A stretch of 55,004 nucleotides of DNA from Actinomycetota bacterium (GCA_027314595.1 DAHVAN010000227.1:1-55004), one strand, 5' to 3'. Counted from the stretch's first letter, positions 43,466 through 53,280 are shown. Numbers and translations are program-made. The notes: generated by a model not told the origin, from the sequence alone.

Positions 43466-44203
43466 ATGTCAGCTCGAACTAAGCTCGCCAGGCATGTTAA
43501 CAACGTCCTTCGCCCGATGAAGGTTCAGATCGTGCCCGGTTTTTCGACGGACCCGGCGATGAAGAGCTTCATTCCCGCGCGCAAGACTATAGCCGCGGCT
43601 CGCAAGGCAGGACTTTCTCTTGGTGAGTACATCGACCAGAACTTCGCCGAGCCGGGCGCCACGCAGGACGCCGTCAACGCGATCCTCAAACTGGCCGAAA
43701 TGACCGGCGCCTGCGACGTGGTATGTGAAATCGGTCCGGGGTCCGCGCGGTATGCGGTGGAGGTGATCAGGGCTCTGCACCCCGGTTCCTACGAGATATA
43801 CGAGACGGCGCCGGACTGGCTGCCGGTGCTCAGGCAGCTGCCGAACGCGCTCATCCGTGACTGCGATGGCCGCACGCTGTCGCAGACGCCAGATTCGTCC
43901 GTCGATCTCGCCCACGCGCACAAGGTATTCGTCTACACCGAGTGCTACGTGACCGTCGGTTACATGGCGGAAATGGCGCGCGTTGTCCGCCGCGGCGGAA
44001 CGGTGGCGTTCGATATAGTCACGGACCCGTGCCTGGACGAAGAGACGATCGCGAAATGGCTTCGCGACACCAGCTTCTACCGGCCCGTCCCGCGCGAATG
44101 GGCGGTAGATTTCATGCGGCGCCGCGGGCTCTCGCTGCTGGGCTCGCATTTCACGCCGCTTCCGCCGGGCAGGTCCGAGCTGCTCGTCTTCCGGCGCGAC
44201 TGA
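43466..44203 (+). CDS. SAM-dependent methyltransferase in the polysaccharide locus
   Basis: 245 residues. The SAM loop is VVCEIGPGSAR (85-95) and the acidic ribose contact is in EIYETAPDW. AHAHKVFVYTECYVTVGYMAEMARVVRRGGTVAFD is the usual post-motif and strand-5 region. AGGAGG stands 3 nt before ATG 43466, a strong ribosome site. It probably methylates a sugar or side group of the polymer. The opposite strand is occupied over its whole length by the 3' extension of the rmlC-like frame, but codon pattern, ribosome site and motifs all support this strand. Confidence 0.86.
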   Translation: MSARTKLARHVNNVLRPMKVQIVPGFSTDPAMKSFIPARKTIAAARKAGLSLGEYIDQNFAEPGATQDAVNAILKLAEMTGACDVVCEIGPGSARYAVEVIRALHPGSYEIYETAPDWLPVLRQLPNALIRDCDGRTLSQTPDSSVDLAHAHKVFVYTECYVTVGYMAEMARVVRRGGTVAFDIVTDPCLDEETIAKWLRDTSFYRPVPREWAVDFMRRRGLSLLGSHFTPLPPGRSELLVFRRD

Positions 44204-44776
44204 GCTTCCCGCGCCGGACGCCGGTAAATTGGCGAACTGACTTGTCACGTGCGCGAGAGACGGCGCGTGCGCGTCGCGGTCCGACATGGCGGTAACCGGC
44301 AGCGGCCACGGTATGCGCAGTTCGGCGTCGTCATAGGCGATTGTCATGTCCTCGGACGGGTCGTGCTCACGATCGATCCGGTACGACACGTCGGCTGGCT
44401 CGGTGAGCGCCTGGAATCCATGCGCGCACCCGGCTGGCACGTACAGCGAGATCTGCTCGTCGTCTCGCAGTTCGAACCCCTGCCAGTTGCGGTACGTCGG
44501 CGACCCGGCCCGCAGGTCGACGATGACGTCGAAGACGGCCCCGTAAGAGCAGCGCACCAGCTTGGCCTCGCCCCGGCCGCCGCGCAGGTGCAGGCCGCGG
44601 AGCACGCCACGCGCCGAACGGGAAAGGCTGTCCTGAACGAAGCCGCCAGGGTCGATGCCCGCGGCGCGCATCACGGCGGCATCGAAGGTGCGGCTGAAGA
44701 ACCCCCGTTCGTCCACGTGCGGCGACGGACTGAACAACATGGCGCCGGCGATCCGCGGCACAGGGATGACTTCCAC
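43469..44776 (-). CDS. dTDP-4-dehydrorhamnose 3,5-epimerase-like protein with antisense C-terminal run-on
   Basis: The first 185 or so residues are RmlC-like: DERGFFSRTF, RGVLRGLHLR with His63, GAVFDVIVDLR, PAGCAHGF with His119, and SYRID with Tyr132 as the expected acid. This cupin enzyme epimerises C3 and C5 of a dTDP-4-keto-6-deoxyhexose. No stop follows the domain. The frame continues for about 250 more codons, fully antisense to the methyltransferase gene, to a stop at 43469. That tail has no recognisable fold and is Arg/His-rich, as expected of antisense GC-rich frames. The original stop near 44205 may have been lost by mutation, or a frameshift is present. GTG 44776 start, GGGAG upstream. 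Confidence 0.75.
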   Translation of the reverse strand: MEVIPVPRIAGAMLFSPSPHVDERGFFSRTFDAAVMRAAGIDPGGFVQDSLSRSARGVLRGLHLRGGRGEAKLVRCSYGAVFDVIVDLRAGSPTYRNWQGFELRDDEQISLYVPAGCAHGFQALTEPADVSYRIDREHDPSEDMTIAYDDAELRIPWPLPVTAMSDRDAHAPSLAHVTSQFANLPASGAGSSVAPEDEQLGPARRKRREMRAQQREPAAPHEIYRPFARDGPVEAGVAKPFRDRLFVQARVRDYIERHRSAAADNARHFRHVTDGHVALGVDEYLVRVGEIDGRIWRLRQRAAIAVTDERVRQLPEHRQPVRRRLVYLVGTGVQSPDHLHRIPRGPRTDFTYHVAGAGHFGQFEDRVDGVLRGARLGEVLVDVLTKRKSCLASRGYSLARGNEALHRRVRRKTGHDLNLHRAKDVVNMPGELSSS

Positions 44777-44799
44777 GGCGCTGCTCGCTCCCTTTCAGG

Positions 44800-46632
44800 C
44801 TAGTCTCTGCGGAGCAGGGTCCAGTCCGGGGTCTGCCGCACCTGGTGGTAATAGCGCGACAGATAACCCGAGTACAGGCTGAGCATCACCGATACCGTCT
44901 GCTGGCAGCAACCTTGACCGGGAATCATGCGGGGGATGATCACCCAGGTGGCATCGCCGATCGCGCACGACGCGGCCGGATAATGGTGCTGGTCGAAGTC
45001 GAAGCCGAGGTCCCACCACAGCGGTCCGCATCGGCTTAGCGGCAGTCCGAGAGCCATGCTGAACGGGTCGGTGTAGGCGAGCGTGAAGACGGTCTGCCCC
45101 GGCCTGACATTGGCCCGCAGCAGGGCAAGCCCGTTGTCGACCATCTCAGGCAGCGCACGCGAATACCGGTATGCCGTCACGTAGGACGTGCTCGCGGGGA
45201 TCACGAAGTCGGCCAATGGCGCGGCGTCGAATCGTTGTGACGCCGGCGGGTTGGCGACGTAGCCGCGATAGGAGATGGCGTTTCCGAGGCCGAGTGCCTC
45301 TCTCCCGGCAGTGGGCAACGTCGTGCCCGCCAGCAGCAGTGCGAGCGCCGTCAGAAGCAGCAGACGCTCGCGCGATGGCCAGGGCTGCCCCGCTGACGGG
45401 CCGGCGCCGTCCGCCGCGCCGTCACCGCCTGCCCAGCGCGGCAGTCGTGGTCCGACGAACGCGACGACGAGCAATGGGATCACCACGAGTGCCGGCAGGT
45501 CATTGCGTTCGGGAGCGTCACCAGCCGAGATCAGGATGCTCGAGCCAAGCACGTACGCGCCGGCGATCAGCAGGCACGTCACCGGCCGCATCCGTTCGAC
45601 ACCGCGGCGGGCCATGACAAAGATCAGCCCCCCGAGGACACCCGTCACCACGATGACGGGGAAAGTCCACTTCAGGGTATGCGCGAGCATTCCTTCGCGC
45701 TGGCCGGCGACCTGGACCGCCGCCGCCTGCAGCAGGTCGCCGATGTATGCCGTGGTGTGGGTATTGAACAGCAACCGGGCCGCCACGGCGACGGCCAGGA
45801 AGCCGCCGGCCGCGGCGATTGCGAGGCGCCTGCTTCGCGGCAGCGAAGACAGGGCCAATCCGAGCGCCACCGCGGCGGCGGCGGCCAGGAAGAAGGTGAT
45901 CTTGTCGTAGAAGATGAGCCCGAGCAGGAGTCCGAGCAGCAATCCGTCTGCCACCTGCGCGCGCGAATCCGCCGGGCGCGTGCGCCTGGGCAGCAGGACC
46001 AGCAGCAGCAGCGACGAGTAGAGCAGCCAGCCGTCCCGGTTGTAGAGCATCGCGTAGCTCATCTGCGATTGCGAGAACCCGAGCGGGCGGACCCCTACGG
46101 CGAGCAGCGCCATGAACACGGTGAATCCCGCGGCGTACGGGTGCGGCAGCCGGCGTGAGCTGACGATCCACCCAAGCGCGGAGGCGATCACCAGGAATAT
46201 CACCTGGCTGTAGGTCACGGCTTCCAGCGATGGGGCCCGCTCCAGGTGCATGCCGAGCGCCACAAGGCCGTACACGAGCGGTCCGATCGGATTGGAGAAG
46301 TCGGCGCCAGGCGCCTGTCCCTCGTAGATCCGGTAACCGCCATTGAGCAGCGTGAAGACGTCCCAGGGGCCGACGATCGCCGACGGCCCGATCCACAGCG
46401 ACAGTCCGCCGATCCCCGCGACGCAGCATACGGCCGACATCAGCCAGCCGCGCGACTTCAGCCAGCCGCGCGACGGCTGCGGCCGCGGGGCGGCGTGCCG
46501 TCCCCGGGCAACCGCGGGCCGGGCAGCAGCGGCTGTGAGCAGGCCATCGGCCGATGCGAGCGGATAGCCGCCGGAGCCGGGAACGGCCCCGGCCAGAGCC
46601 TCGTCCGGCTCGTCGTGTCGGTTACCCCGCAC
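44800..46632 (-). CDS. Large polytopic membrane protein, GT39/ArnT-like layout
   Basis: About 610 residues. After a 60-residue hydrophilic N-terminus come ten or more hydrophobic segments, and a C-terminal extracytoplasmic-looking domain of about 150 residues. The early loop reads LNGGYRIYEGQAPGADFSNPIGPLVYG, the D-x-x-NPIGP pattern often seen near the first loop of GT-C glycosyltransferases. It probably uses a polyprenyl-phosphate sugar at the outer membrane face, but the family is not certain. GTG 46632 is chosen because GAGG lies upstream; ATG 46677 is the longer option. SRGWLKSRGWL is encoded by an 18-bp duplication. It is adjacent to, and probably upstream of, the rmlC-like gene. Confidence 0.72.
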   Translation of the reverse strand: MRGNRHDEPDEALAGAVPGSGGYPLASADGLLTAAAARPAVARGRHAAPRPQPSRGWLKSRGWLMSAVCCVAGIGGLSLWIGPSAIVGPWDVFTLLNGGYRIYEGQAPGADFSNPIGPLVYGLVALGMHLERAPSLEAVTYSQVIFLVIASALGWIVSSRRLPHPYAAGFTVFMALLAVGVRPLGFSQSQMSYAMLYNRDGWLLYSSLLLLVLLPRRTRPADSRAQVADGLLLGLLLGLIFYDKITFFLAAAAAVALGLALSSLPRSRRLAIAAAGGFLAVAVAARLLFNTHTTAYIGDLLQAAAVQVAGQREGMLAHTLKWTFPVIVVTGVLGGLIFVMARRGVERMRPVTCLLIAGAYVLGSSILISAGDAPERNDLPALVVIPLLVVAFVGPRLPRWAGGDGAADGAGPSAGQPWPSRERLLLLTALALLLAGTTLPTAGREALGLGNAISYRGYVANPPASQRFDAAPLADFVIPASTSYVTAYRYSRALPEMVDNGLALLRANVRPGQTVFTLAYTDPFSMALGLPLSRCGPLWWDLGFDFDQHHYPAASCAIGDATWVIIPRMIPGQGCCQQTVSVMLSLYSGYLSRYYHQVRQTPDWTLLRRD

Positions 46633-46775
46633 GGGACCCCCTCGGCTACAAGGATCGCTTGTCGTGAGCGATGCCATCTATGAGCGCGGACTCCGGGCCC
46701 GTCTGGCGCGCCGCGAGACTTCCCGCTGACAACAAGACCAGCACCGGCTGGCCGTGATACAACGGCGCGTCCTGA

Positions 46776-48193
<1,418 letters not shown>

Positions 48194-48194
<1 letters not shown>

Positions 48195-48631
48195 TGGCAG
48201 TACCACGCCAGCCTGCCTCGCCCGCGCAGGCCGCCGCGATGGCGGCGGCCGCGCGGTCCACTAGGCTGACCGGGCGGGCGGGGCTGCTCGCCGTGGTGAT
48301 CTGCGCCATCGCGCTGAGCCTGGCCTACCCCGTCCGCGAGTACATCGCGCAGCGCCAGCAGATCGACCAGCTGCTTGCCCAGCAGCAGACGATTTCCGCG
48401 CAGGTCAAGGCGCTTGAAGAGCAGGACGCGAGGCTGAACCAGACCTGGTACGTCGAGCAGCAGGCCCGTGACGAGCTGCACATGTGCTTTCCCGGCGAGC
48501 AGTGCTATGAGGTGATTCCCGCACAGCCCCGTCCCGCCGCCGTGAGCGTCAGGAAGGCCGTGCCGCCGCAACCGTGGTACGCCAGGCTGTGGCAGTCGGT
48601 GCGGCGCGCGGCCGCCGAGCCAAGCCGGTGA
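48194..48631 (+). CDS. FtsB/DivIC-type septum formation initiator
   Basis: 145 residues. A hydrophilic N-terminus is followed by one transmembrane helix (LLAVVICAIALSLAYPV, about 30-47) and a coiled coil (YIAQRQQIDQLLAQQQTISAQVKALEEQDARL, about 50-82). The short globular end has DELHMCFPGEQCYEVI. This is the DivIC/FtsB layout, a bitopic divisome protein that partners FtsL and FtsQ/DivIB. Linkage to eno is characteristic of actinobacteria. ATG 48194 overlaps the enolase stop by one base. Confidence 0.92.
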
Positions 48632-49146
48632 TCTCGCAGGCCGATGCCAGGACCGTCGCCGCGCAGCTTGGCCGCGCCCCGCGCGGACTGCGGGCGGTCG
48701 CGCACCGCTGCCCGTGCGGGCTCCCGGACGTGGTGGAGACGGCGCCGAGGCTGCCGGACGGCAGCCCGTTCCCGACGTTGTACTACCTCACCTGTCCGCG
48801 CGCGGTCGCGGCGCTGAGCGGCCTCGAGGCGGCGGGCATGATGCGGGAGATGACCGCGCGGCTCGCCGCTGACGGCGCGCTCCGCGCGGCCTGCGAGCAT
48901 GCGCACCGCGATTATCTCGCCAGCCGGGACGCCGCCACCGGCGCCGGCATGGAACCGTTGCCACCGGGGACGCAAAGCGCCGGGGGCATGCCGGACCGGG
49001 TCAAGTGCCTGCACGCGCTGGCCGCGCACGAACTGGCCGTCCCCGGCGCGAACGTTTTCGGGCGCGAGGCGCTGGCCGCGGCCGGACAATGGTGGTCACG
49101 CGGCCCTTGCGTGGCCGCGCACGAGCAGCAGACGGAGGCGAAGTGA
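48628..49146 (+). CDS. DUF501 protein
   Basis: 172 residues from GTG 48628, which overlaps the preceding stop as GTGA. It contains AHRCPCGLPDVVETAPRLPDGSPFPTLYYLTCPR and DRVKCLHALAAHEL, the two Cys/His-bearing stretches typical of DUF501. Its position between divIC and ppx is conserved in actinobacteria. The function is unknown. A longer frame from 48574 would overlap the divIC gene, with no gain of conserved sequence. Confidence 0.92.
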   Translation: MISQADARTVAAQLGRAPRGLRAVAHRCPCGLPDVVETAPRLPDGSPFPTLYYLTCPRAVAALSGLEAAGMMREMTARLAADGALRAACEHAHRDYLASRDAATGAGMEPLPPGTQSAGGMPDRVKCLHALAAHELAVPGANVFGREALAAAGQWWSRGPCVAAHEQQTEAK

Positions 49147-50090
49147 TCAGGCGGGTGGCCGCGATCGACTGCGGGACGAACTCGATCCGGCTCCTGATTG
49201 CCGACGTGGAACCCGGGCGGGCGGTGCTGACCGACATCGCGCGCGAGATGAAGATCGTCCGGCTCGGCGAGGGCGTGGACCGGGCAGGCCGGCTGTCGGA
49301 TGCCGCGCTTGACCGCACGATCGCCGCGCTGCGCGAGTACTCGGATCTGATCGACCGGCTGTCCCCGGCCGCGGTGCGGATGGTGGCGACCAGTGCCACC
49401 AGGGACGCCGAGAACTCTCAGGAATTCGTGGACCGGGTCAAGGAGGTGCTTGGCGTCGCTCCTGAGGTCGTGACGGGAGATGAGGAAGCCTGGCTGTCGT
49501 TCAGCGGAGCGACGCGGGAGCTGGCCGTCGCGCCGGGCCGGGACGGCGGCTGTGCGCCGCCCTACCTTGTCACCGACATCGGGGGCGGCTCCACCGAATT
49601 CGTTCTCGGCGGGCCGGCGGGAGTCACCGGCGCCCGTTCTGTGGATATCGGGTGCGTCCGGATGACCGAGCGGCACCTTCACGGGGACCCCCCGTCCCGC
49701 GCGGAGGTCGCGGCCGCGACCGCGGATATCGACCGCGCGCTCGCGCTTGTCGGCGACACCGTGCCGGCGCGCGCGGCGCGCACGCTGGTCGGCCTGGCCG
49801 GGTCGGTCACCACGGTCGCCGCCATCGCGCTCGGCCTGGAGCACTACGACGCCGCGCGCGTCCATCACTCGCGGACAACGGCCGCGCGGGTGCACGAGGT
49901 CAGCGGCGCGCTGCTCGGCCAGACCCGGGCCGGGCGGGCGGCTATCGCCGTCATGCATCCGGGCCGGGCCGACGTCATCGGCGCCGGCGCGCTGGTGCTC
50001 GACCGGATCATCACCCTGTTCGGATTCGCCGAGGTCCTGGCCAGCGAGCACGACATCCTTGATGGCATCGCATGGTCGCTGGTCCCGTAG
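49143..50090 (+). CDS. Ppx/GppA-family exopolyphosphatase
   Basis: 315 residues, the short actinobacterial form. The actin-like ATPase fold shows [14 protein letters not shown] (phosphate 1 loop, 7-20), SATRDAEN and DIGGGSTEF (phosphate 2, 145-153). It lacks the C-terminal HD-like domain of E. coli PPX/GppA. It would hydrolyse polyphosphate or (p)ppGpp-type substrates; which one cannot be told from the sequence. GTG 49143 overlaps the DUF501 stop by 4 bp (GTGA). The udg gene starts 19 bp before its stop. Confidence 0.92.
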   Translation: MIRRVAAIDCGTNSIRLLIADVEPGRAVLTDIAREMKIVRLGEGVDRAGRLSDAALDRTIAALREYSDLIDRLSPAAVRMVATSATRDAENSQEFVDRVKEVLGVAPEVVTGDEEAWLSFSGATRELAVAPGRDGGCAPPYLVTDIGGGSTEFVLGGPAGVTGARSVDIGCVRMTERHLHGDPPSRAEVAAATADIDRALALVGDTVPARAARTLVGLAGSVTTVAAIALGLEHYDAARVHHSRTTAARVHEVSGALLGQTRAGRAAIAVMHPGRADVIGAGALVLDRIITLFGFAEVLASEHDILDGIAWSLVP

Positions 50091-50986
50091 CCCCGGGCAG
50101 CGGCTGGCCCGGCGACCCGGCCGATCCGGGCACGCCCGTCGCACGAAACCCCGCCGAAGTCCGCGAGCTCGCCGCCGGAGCGGCTTCGCTCGCCGAGCTG
50201 ACCGCCCGGCAGTCGGTCTGCCGTGCATGCCCCCGGCTGGTCCGATGGCGGGAGGAGGTGGCGGCCGTCAGGCGCAGATCGTTCAGGGACGAGCAGTACT
50301 GGGGGCGTCCCGTGCCCGGCTGGGGGGAGCGCGCTCCTGCGGTCCTGATCGTGGGCCTCGCGCCCGCCGCCCATGGCGGGAACAGGACCGGGCGGATCTT
50401 CACCGGCGACCGCAGCGGCGATTTCCTGTTCGCGTCGCTGTACCGCAGCGGGCTGGCGAGTCAGCCTGCCAGCGTGTCCGCCGCGGACGGGCAGCGTCTG
50501 ATCGGCGCGCGCATGGTCGCGACGGTCCGCTGCGCGCCGCCAGGCAACAAGCCCACGCCGGGGGAGCGTGACGCTTGCGTGCCCTGGCTCAGCGCCGAAC
50601 TGCGCATGGTCGCCGCCAGCCTTCGCGTGATCGTGTGCCTTGGCGGATTCGCCTGGCAAGCCCTGTGGCAAGTGCTTGAAGGCGCGGGTTACGCGCCGCC
50701 CAGGCCGCGCCCGGCATTCGCGCATGGCGCGGAGGCAAGACTGCGATCGGCTGCGGGCGCGGACATGCTGCTAATCGGCTGCTATCACCCGAGTCAGCAG
50801 AACACATTCACGGGCCGGGTCACAGAAAATATGCTCGACGCGATTTTCGCCCGCGCCCGCGGCTATGCCGTCGGTCCCGTTGACTTAACGGGCTCGCGTC
50901 GGAGCATCTCGTCGACCTCGCCCGCGGCAAGCAGTTCCTTGATCCTGCGGAGCCGCACGAAGCGCGACGATAGAAAGTCCTCATAG
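50072..50986 (+). CDS. Family 5 (UdgB-type) uracil-DNA glycosylase
   Basis: 304 residues. Fe-S cysteines are candidates at 50, 53, 154 and 169. The active-site loop is [19 protein letters not shown] (95-113), and the DNA-binding loop is [13 protein letters not shown] (239-251), as in family 5 enzymes, which have no polar catalytic Asp in motif A. It removes uracil and other deaminated bases from DNA. ATG 50072 lies inside ppx. The last 40 residues or so, after RARGYAVG, are Ser/Arg-rich and overlap the convergent epimerase gene by 124 bp. They look like a run-on rather than part of the fold. Confidence 0.9.
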   Translation: MVAGPVAPGSGWPGDPADPGTPVARNPAEVRELAAGAASLAELTARQSVCRACPRLVRWREEVAAVRRRSFRDEQYWGRPVPGWGERAPAVLIVGLAPAAHGGNRTGRIFTGDRSGDFLFASLYRSGLASQPASVSAADGQRLIGARMVATVRCAPPGNKPTPGERDACVPWLSAELRMVAASLRVIVCLGGFAWQALWQVLEGAGYAPPRPRPAFAHGAEARLRSAAGADMLLIGCYHPSQQNTFTGRVTENMLDAIFARARGYAVGPVDLTGSRRSISSTSPAASSSLILRSRTKRDDRKSS

Positions 50987-51915
50987 CTCAGGTTATGCCT
51001 GGTGTAACTCTCGATCATTTCGCCGATACCATCGCTGACCCGCCAGCGGAGCCGGAGATCAGGAAAAGTATCGGTAAGCTTGGAGAAATCGACGCGATAG
51101 TCCCGCAGGTCGGGTCCGGCGTTATCTGACAAAGTGACAACCGAGCCCGGGATCGCCTCGCGGACCATGTCGGCGATATCCCGGACCTGAACATTGTCTT
51201 CGGTCCGGCCTACGTTGAATGCCTCGGCGTGAACGAGGTCGCGGGGCGCTTCGAGTACGGCCAGGAACGCGCGGCTTATGTCTTCTATGTGCACGACCGG
51301 GCGCCATGGGGTGCCATCGCTCTGCAGGCGTACCTCGCCAGTCGTCAGCGCGACAGCGGTCAGGTTGTTCACCACGATGTCCAGCCGAAGCCTGGGCGAG
51401 GCGCCGTAGGCTGTCGCGTTGCGCAGGTAGGTGGGGCTGAAGTTGTCGTCGGCGAGCTTGGAAAGCTCCTTCTCCGCGGCCACCTTGGTCTCACCGTACG
51501 GGGTCACCGGGAAGAAGCCGGCGTCCTCGGCCACCGCGGCGGAACCCGCGGCGCCGTAAAGACTGCACGAAGACGAGAACAGGAAGCGCGGCACGCCCGC
51601 CTGCCTGGCCGTACGCGCCAGGTGAACGGTGCCGTCAAGGTTCACCGAGTACGTCGCCGCCGGGTTGAGGTCGCCTAGCGGGTCGTTGGACAGCGCCGCG
51701 AGGCACAGCACCGCGTCATAGCCGGCCAGGTCACCCGCCGTGACATCGCGCATATCGGCCGCCGGCCGCGATCTCGCGTCCGCCGGAGCGGGACCCAGGT
51801 CGCAACCGTCATACAGGCCGAGGTCGAGGCCGTCGACCTCATGTCCGGCGCCACGCAGGAACGGGACAAGGACAGCGCCGATGTATCCGCCGTCGCCCGC
51901 GACGAGGACTCTCAT
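50863..51915 (-). CDS. NAD-dependent epimerase/dehydratase (extended SDR)
   Basis: 350 residues. It has [19 protein letters not shown] (Gly-rich NAD loop), [23 protein letters not shown] with the catalytic Ser, and [10 protein letters not shown] with the Tyr/Lys pair. It is an extended short-chain dehydrogenase, of the sort that modifies NDP-sugars. The context (far side of the polysaccharide locus) suggests a sugar-nucleotide epimerase. GGAGG stands 4 nt before ATG 51915, so I prefer it to GTG 51918. It converges on udg with a 124-bp overlap. Confidence 0.92.
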   Translation of the reverse strand: MRVLVAGDGGYIGAVLVPFLRGAGHEVDGLDLGLYDGCDLGPAPADARSRPAADMRDVTAGDLAGYDAVLCLAALSNDPLGDLNPAATYSVNLDGTVHLARTARQAGVPRFLFSSSCSLYGAAGSAAVAEDAGFFPVTPYGETKVAAEKELSKLADDNFSPTYLRNATAYGASPRLRLDIVVNNLTAVALTTGEVRLQSDGTPWRPVVHIEDISRAFLAVLEAPRDLVHAEAFNVGRTEDNVQVRDIADMVREAIPGSVVTLSDNAGPDLRDYRVDFSKLTDTFPDLRLRWRVSDGIGEMIESYTRHNLSYEDFLSSRFVRLRRIKELLAAGEVDEMLRREPVKSTGPTA

Positions 51916-52064
51916 CACACCTCCACGTGCACTGATGGGCTCGACGGCATACCAGCAGGCCCCTGGCCATGTTAGTAGATACCCGCCGCCGGCCGTGATA
52001 CATGCCCGGTGCTCTGACCCGGGGACCTGCGTCCCGTGCGCGCCACTGGCTCGTACCGCGTTCC

Positions 52065-52127
52065 GGGCCAGATGCGCAGCTACCCCGGTTCTACCGGGCC
52101 AGATGCGCAGGTGCCCCAGTCACGTGA
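52065..52127 (+). repeat. Dispersed 31-nt repeat pair, copy B
   Basis: Two adjacent 31-nt-spaced units, each beginning GGGCCAGATGCGC (52065 and 52096), match the pair at 22454-22516 in length, order and much of the spacer sequence. This copy is in the same orientation but lies upstream of a minus-strand gene rather than at a gene end. Confidence 0.7.
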
Positions 52128-52446
52128 GGTTTCCCGGGGAAGATCCTGGCTGCTGGGAGGCCTTGTCGCGCTGGATACCGGGCATATCAGGCAGGATGTT
52201 TTCGTCATCAGGGTAAATGACGTGTAACTCCATTCGTGCGCTTCGGTCTCGCGATCAATATCGTCACAGATTTATCTAGCACCTCAGATAGCCCAGGTGC
52301 ACCAGGACGCACACGAGCCGGATGCGGAACCGGGCGCGCCGCGGCGGGTACGGCCGGAGCGCTGGGGCCGTCGCGACGTGGGCTGATTACTATGAGCCTA
52401 TCTCGCGCCCGGATTTGGTCACGCTCCGCAGTAGTGCTGGCTATTC

Positions 52447-52460
52447 ATTTGGCGCCAAAT
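52447..52460. promoter_or_regulatory. Perfect 14-bp palindrome upstream of the tRNA gene
   Basis: ATTTGGCGCCAAAT is fully self-complementary and AT-flanked, 78 bp before the tRNA start. Two-fold symmetric sites of this size often bind dimeric regulators. No adjacent regulator gene is seen, so the binder is unknown. Confidence 0.35.
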
Positions 52461-52538
52461 CTTGCGCGCGTTTGGCAGCCTGGCTAAAAAATCCATGGGC
52501 ACCGGATAGATAGCGGTAAACCGGGTTACTATTAAGGC

Positions 52539-52615
52539 GCCCCCGTAGCCCAAGGGCAGAGGCCGGCCCCCTAAAAGGGTCCGCAGTGTCGGTTCGAACC
52601 CGACCGGGGGCACCA
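52539..52615 (+). tRNA. tRNA gene, atypical; anticodon reads UAA (Leu) in the best fold, with encoded CCA
   Basis: A 77-nt cloverleaf can be drawn. The 7-bp acceptor GCCCCCG/CGGGGGC is perfect. The T arm is GTCGG-TTCGAAC-CCGAC. The D arm is short, about 3 bp, with a GGG run in the loop. The anticodon stem is GGCCC/GGGTC, with one G-U pair, around the loop CCTAAAA. The discriminator A and CCA are encoded. The anticodon position then reads UAA, which decodes UUA leucine. Two things are odd: position 33 is C rather than the near-universal U, and the variable region is only about 6 nt although leucine tRNAs normally have a long variable arm. It may be a degenerate or non-standard tRNA. Confidence 0.72.
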
Positions 52616-53046
52616 ATTAGTAAGCGATCTTTAGAGTCAACGACTGTGCATCTGCACTGCCGGCGGCATTTGCATATGCACGTCCAAAAGCAACGAAATG
52701 CACTGATTCGGTGCCGATCGGACAGGCTGCCGTGGCGTGGCTCGAACGTGGGCGGCGCGTGCCCGGAGGCAGGCACGCCGTCAGGACACGGACGCCGTCA
52801 ACCAAGGGCACGGACGCCGTCGGGTGACGCCGTCGGGTGACAGGCGCGACGCCAGGACAGGTAAGCCGCCAGGACAAAGACGCCGCCGTCAGGACAGGGA
52901 CGGGTCAGCGGGTAATGGTACACGGTTGACGGGCGCCTGCGCTCGGGGGGGGGGAGGGAGAGAGAGAGTCGCCGACGGCCAGGCAGGAGGACGGCTGGCG
53001 TGGGCAAATGCAGAGGATGCGGGCGGTCGTGCGGCCCGCGGCGGGG
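52616..53046. other. Non-coding tract with degenerate repeats and a G10 run
   Basis: No gene is supported in these 431 bp. From about 52775 to 52905 the motifs GACGCCGTC and GTCAGGACA recur several times in imperfect tandem. From 52945 there is a run of ten G followed by a purine AGGGAGAGAGAG stretch. The pattern is typical of slippage-prone simple sequence. It immediately follows the atypical tRNA gene. Confidence 0.6.
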
Positions 53047-53280
53047 TTACGCGCCGGATAGGCGGAGGCGGCGCTGGATCTCGTACTCGTGGACGATGGC
53101 GGCGGCGTACCGGTCGCAGATTCCGTGCTCGTCGGCAAGCCAGTTGGCGCGCTCTTCGCGACGCAGGAAGGCAGGCCCCGATTCCAGGTGCCTGAACCAC
53201 TCCGCGAGTTCGCGCCCCGTGACGAACGGGATGCGGGCGATGAGGCTCTTGTGCATGTCGGGCGAGTGCGTCAGCGACAT
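53047..53280 (-). CDS. DUF4287-family small protein
   Basis: 77 residues. MHKSLIARIPFVTGRELAEWFRHLESGPAFLRREERANWLADEHGI followed by AAAIVHEYEIQRR is typical of the DUF4287 pattern. Function is unknown. ATG 53280 is chosen because GGAGG lies 5 nt upstream; the longer frame to 53346 has no support. It is a lone minus-strand gene between the repeat tract and the thiolase gene. Confidence 0.82.
   Translation of the reverse strand: MSLTHSPDMHKSLIARIPFVTGRELAEWFRHLESGPAFLRREERANWLADEHGICDRYAAAIVHEYEIQRRLRLSGA

Larger units (their letters stand above)
51916..52538. other. Non-coding stretch before the tRNA gene
   Basis: This 623-bp stretch holds no convincing gene. It contains the epimerase promoter region, the dispersed repeat pair at 52065-52127, a 6-bp inverted repeat (GCACCT 52279-52284/AGGTGC 52295-52300) and the palindrome at 52447-52460. 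Small frames here lack ribosome sites and recognisable motifs. Confidence 0.55.

Noticed and set aside
52036-52513. Several small plus-strand ORFs before the tRNA
   Set aside because: They overlap repeats and the palindrome, lack ribosome sites and have no recognisable sequence.
52419-52776. Minus-strand ORFs across the tRNA gene
   Set aside because: They are translations of the tRNA antisense strand, a common annotation artefact, with no support beyond the frame.
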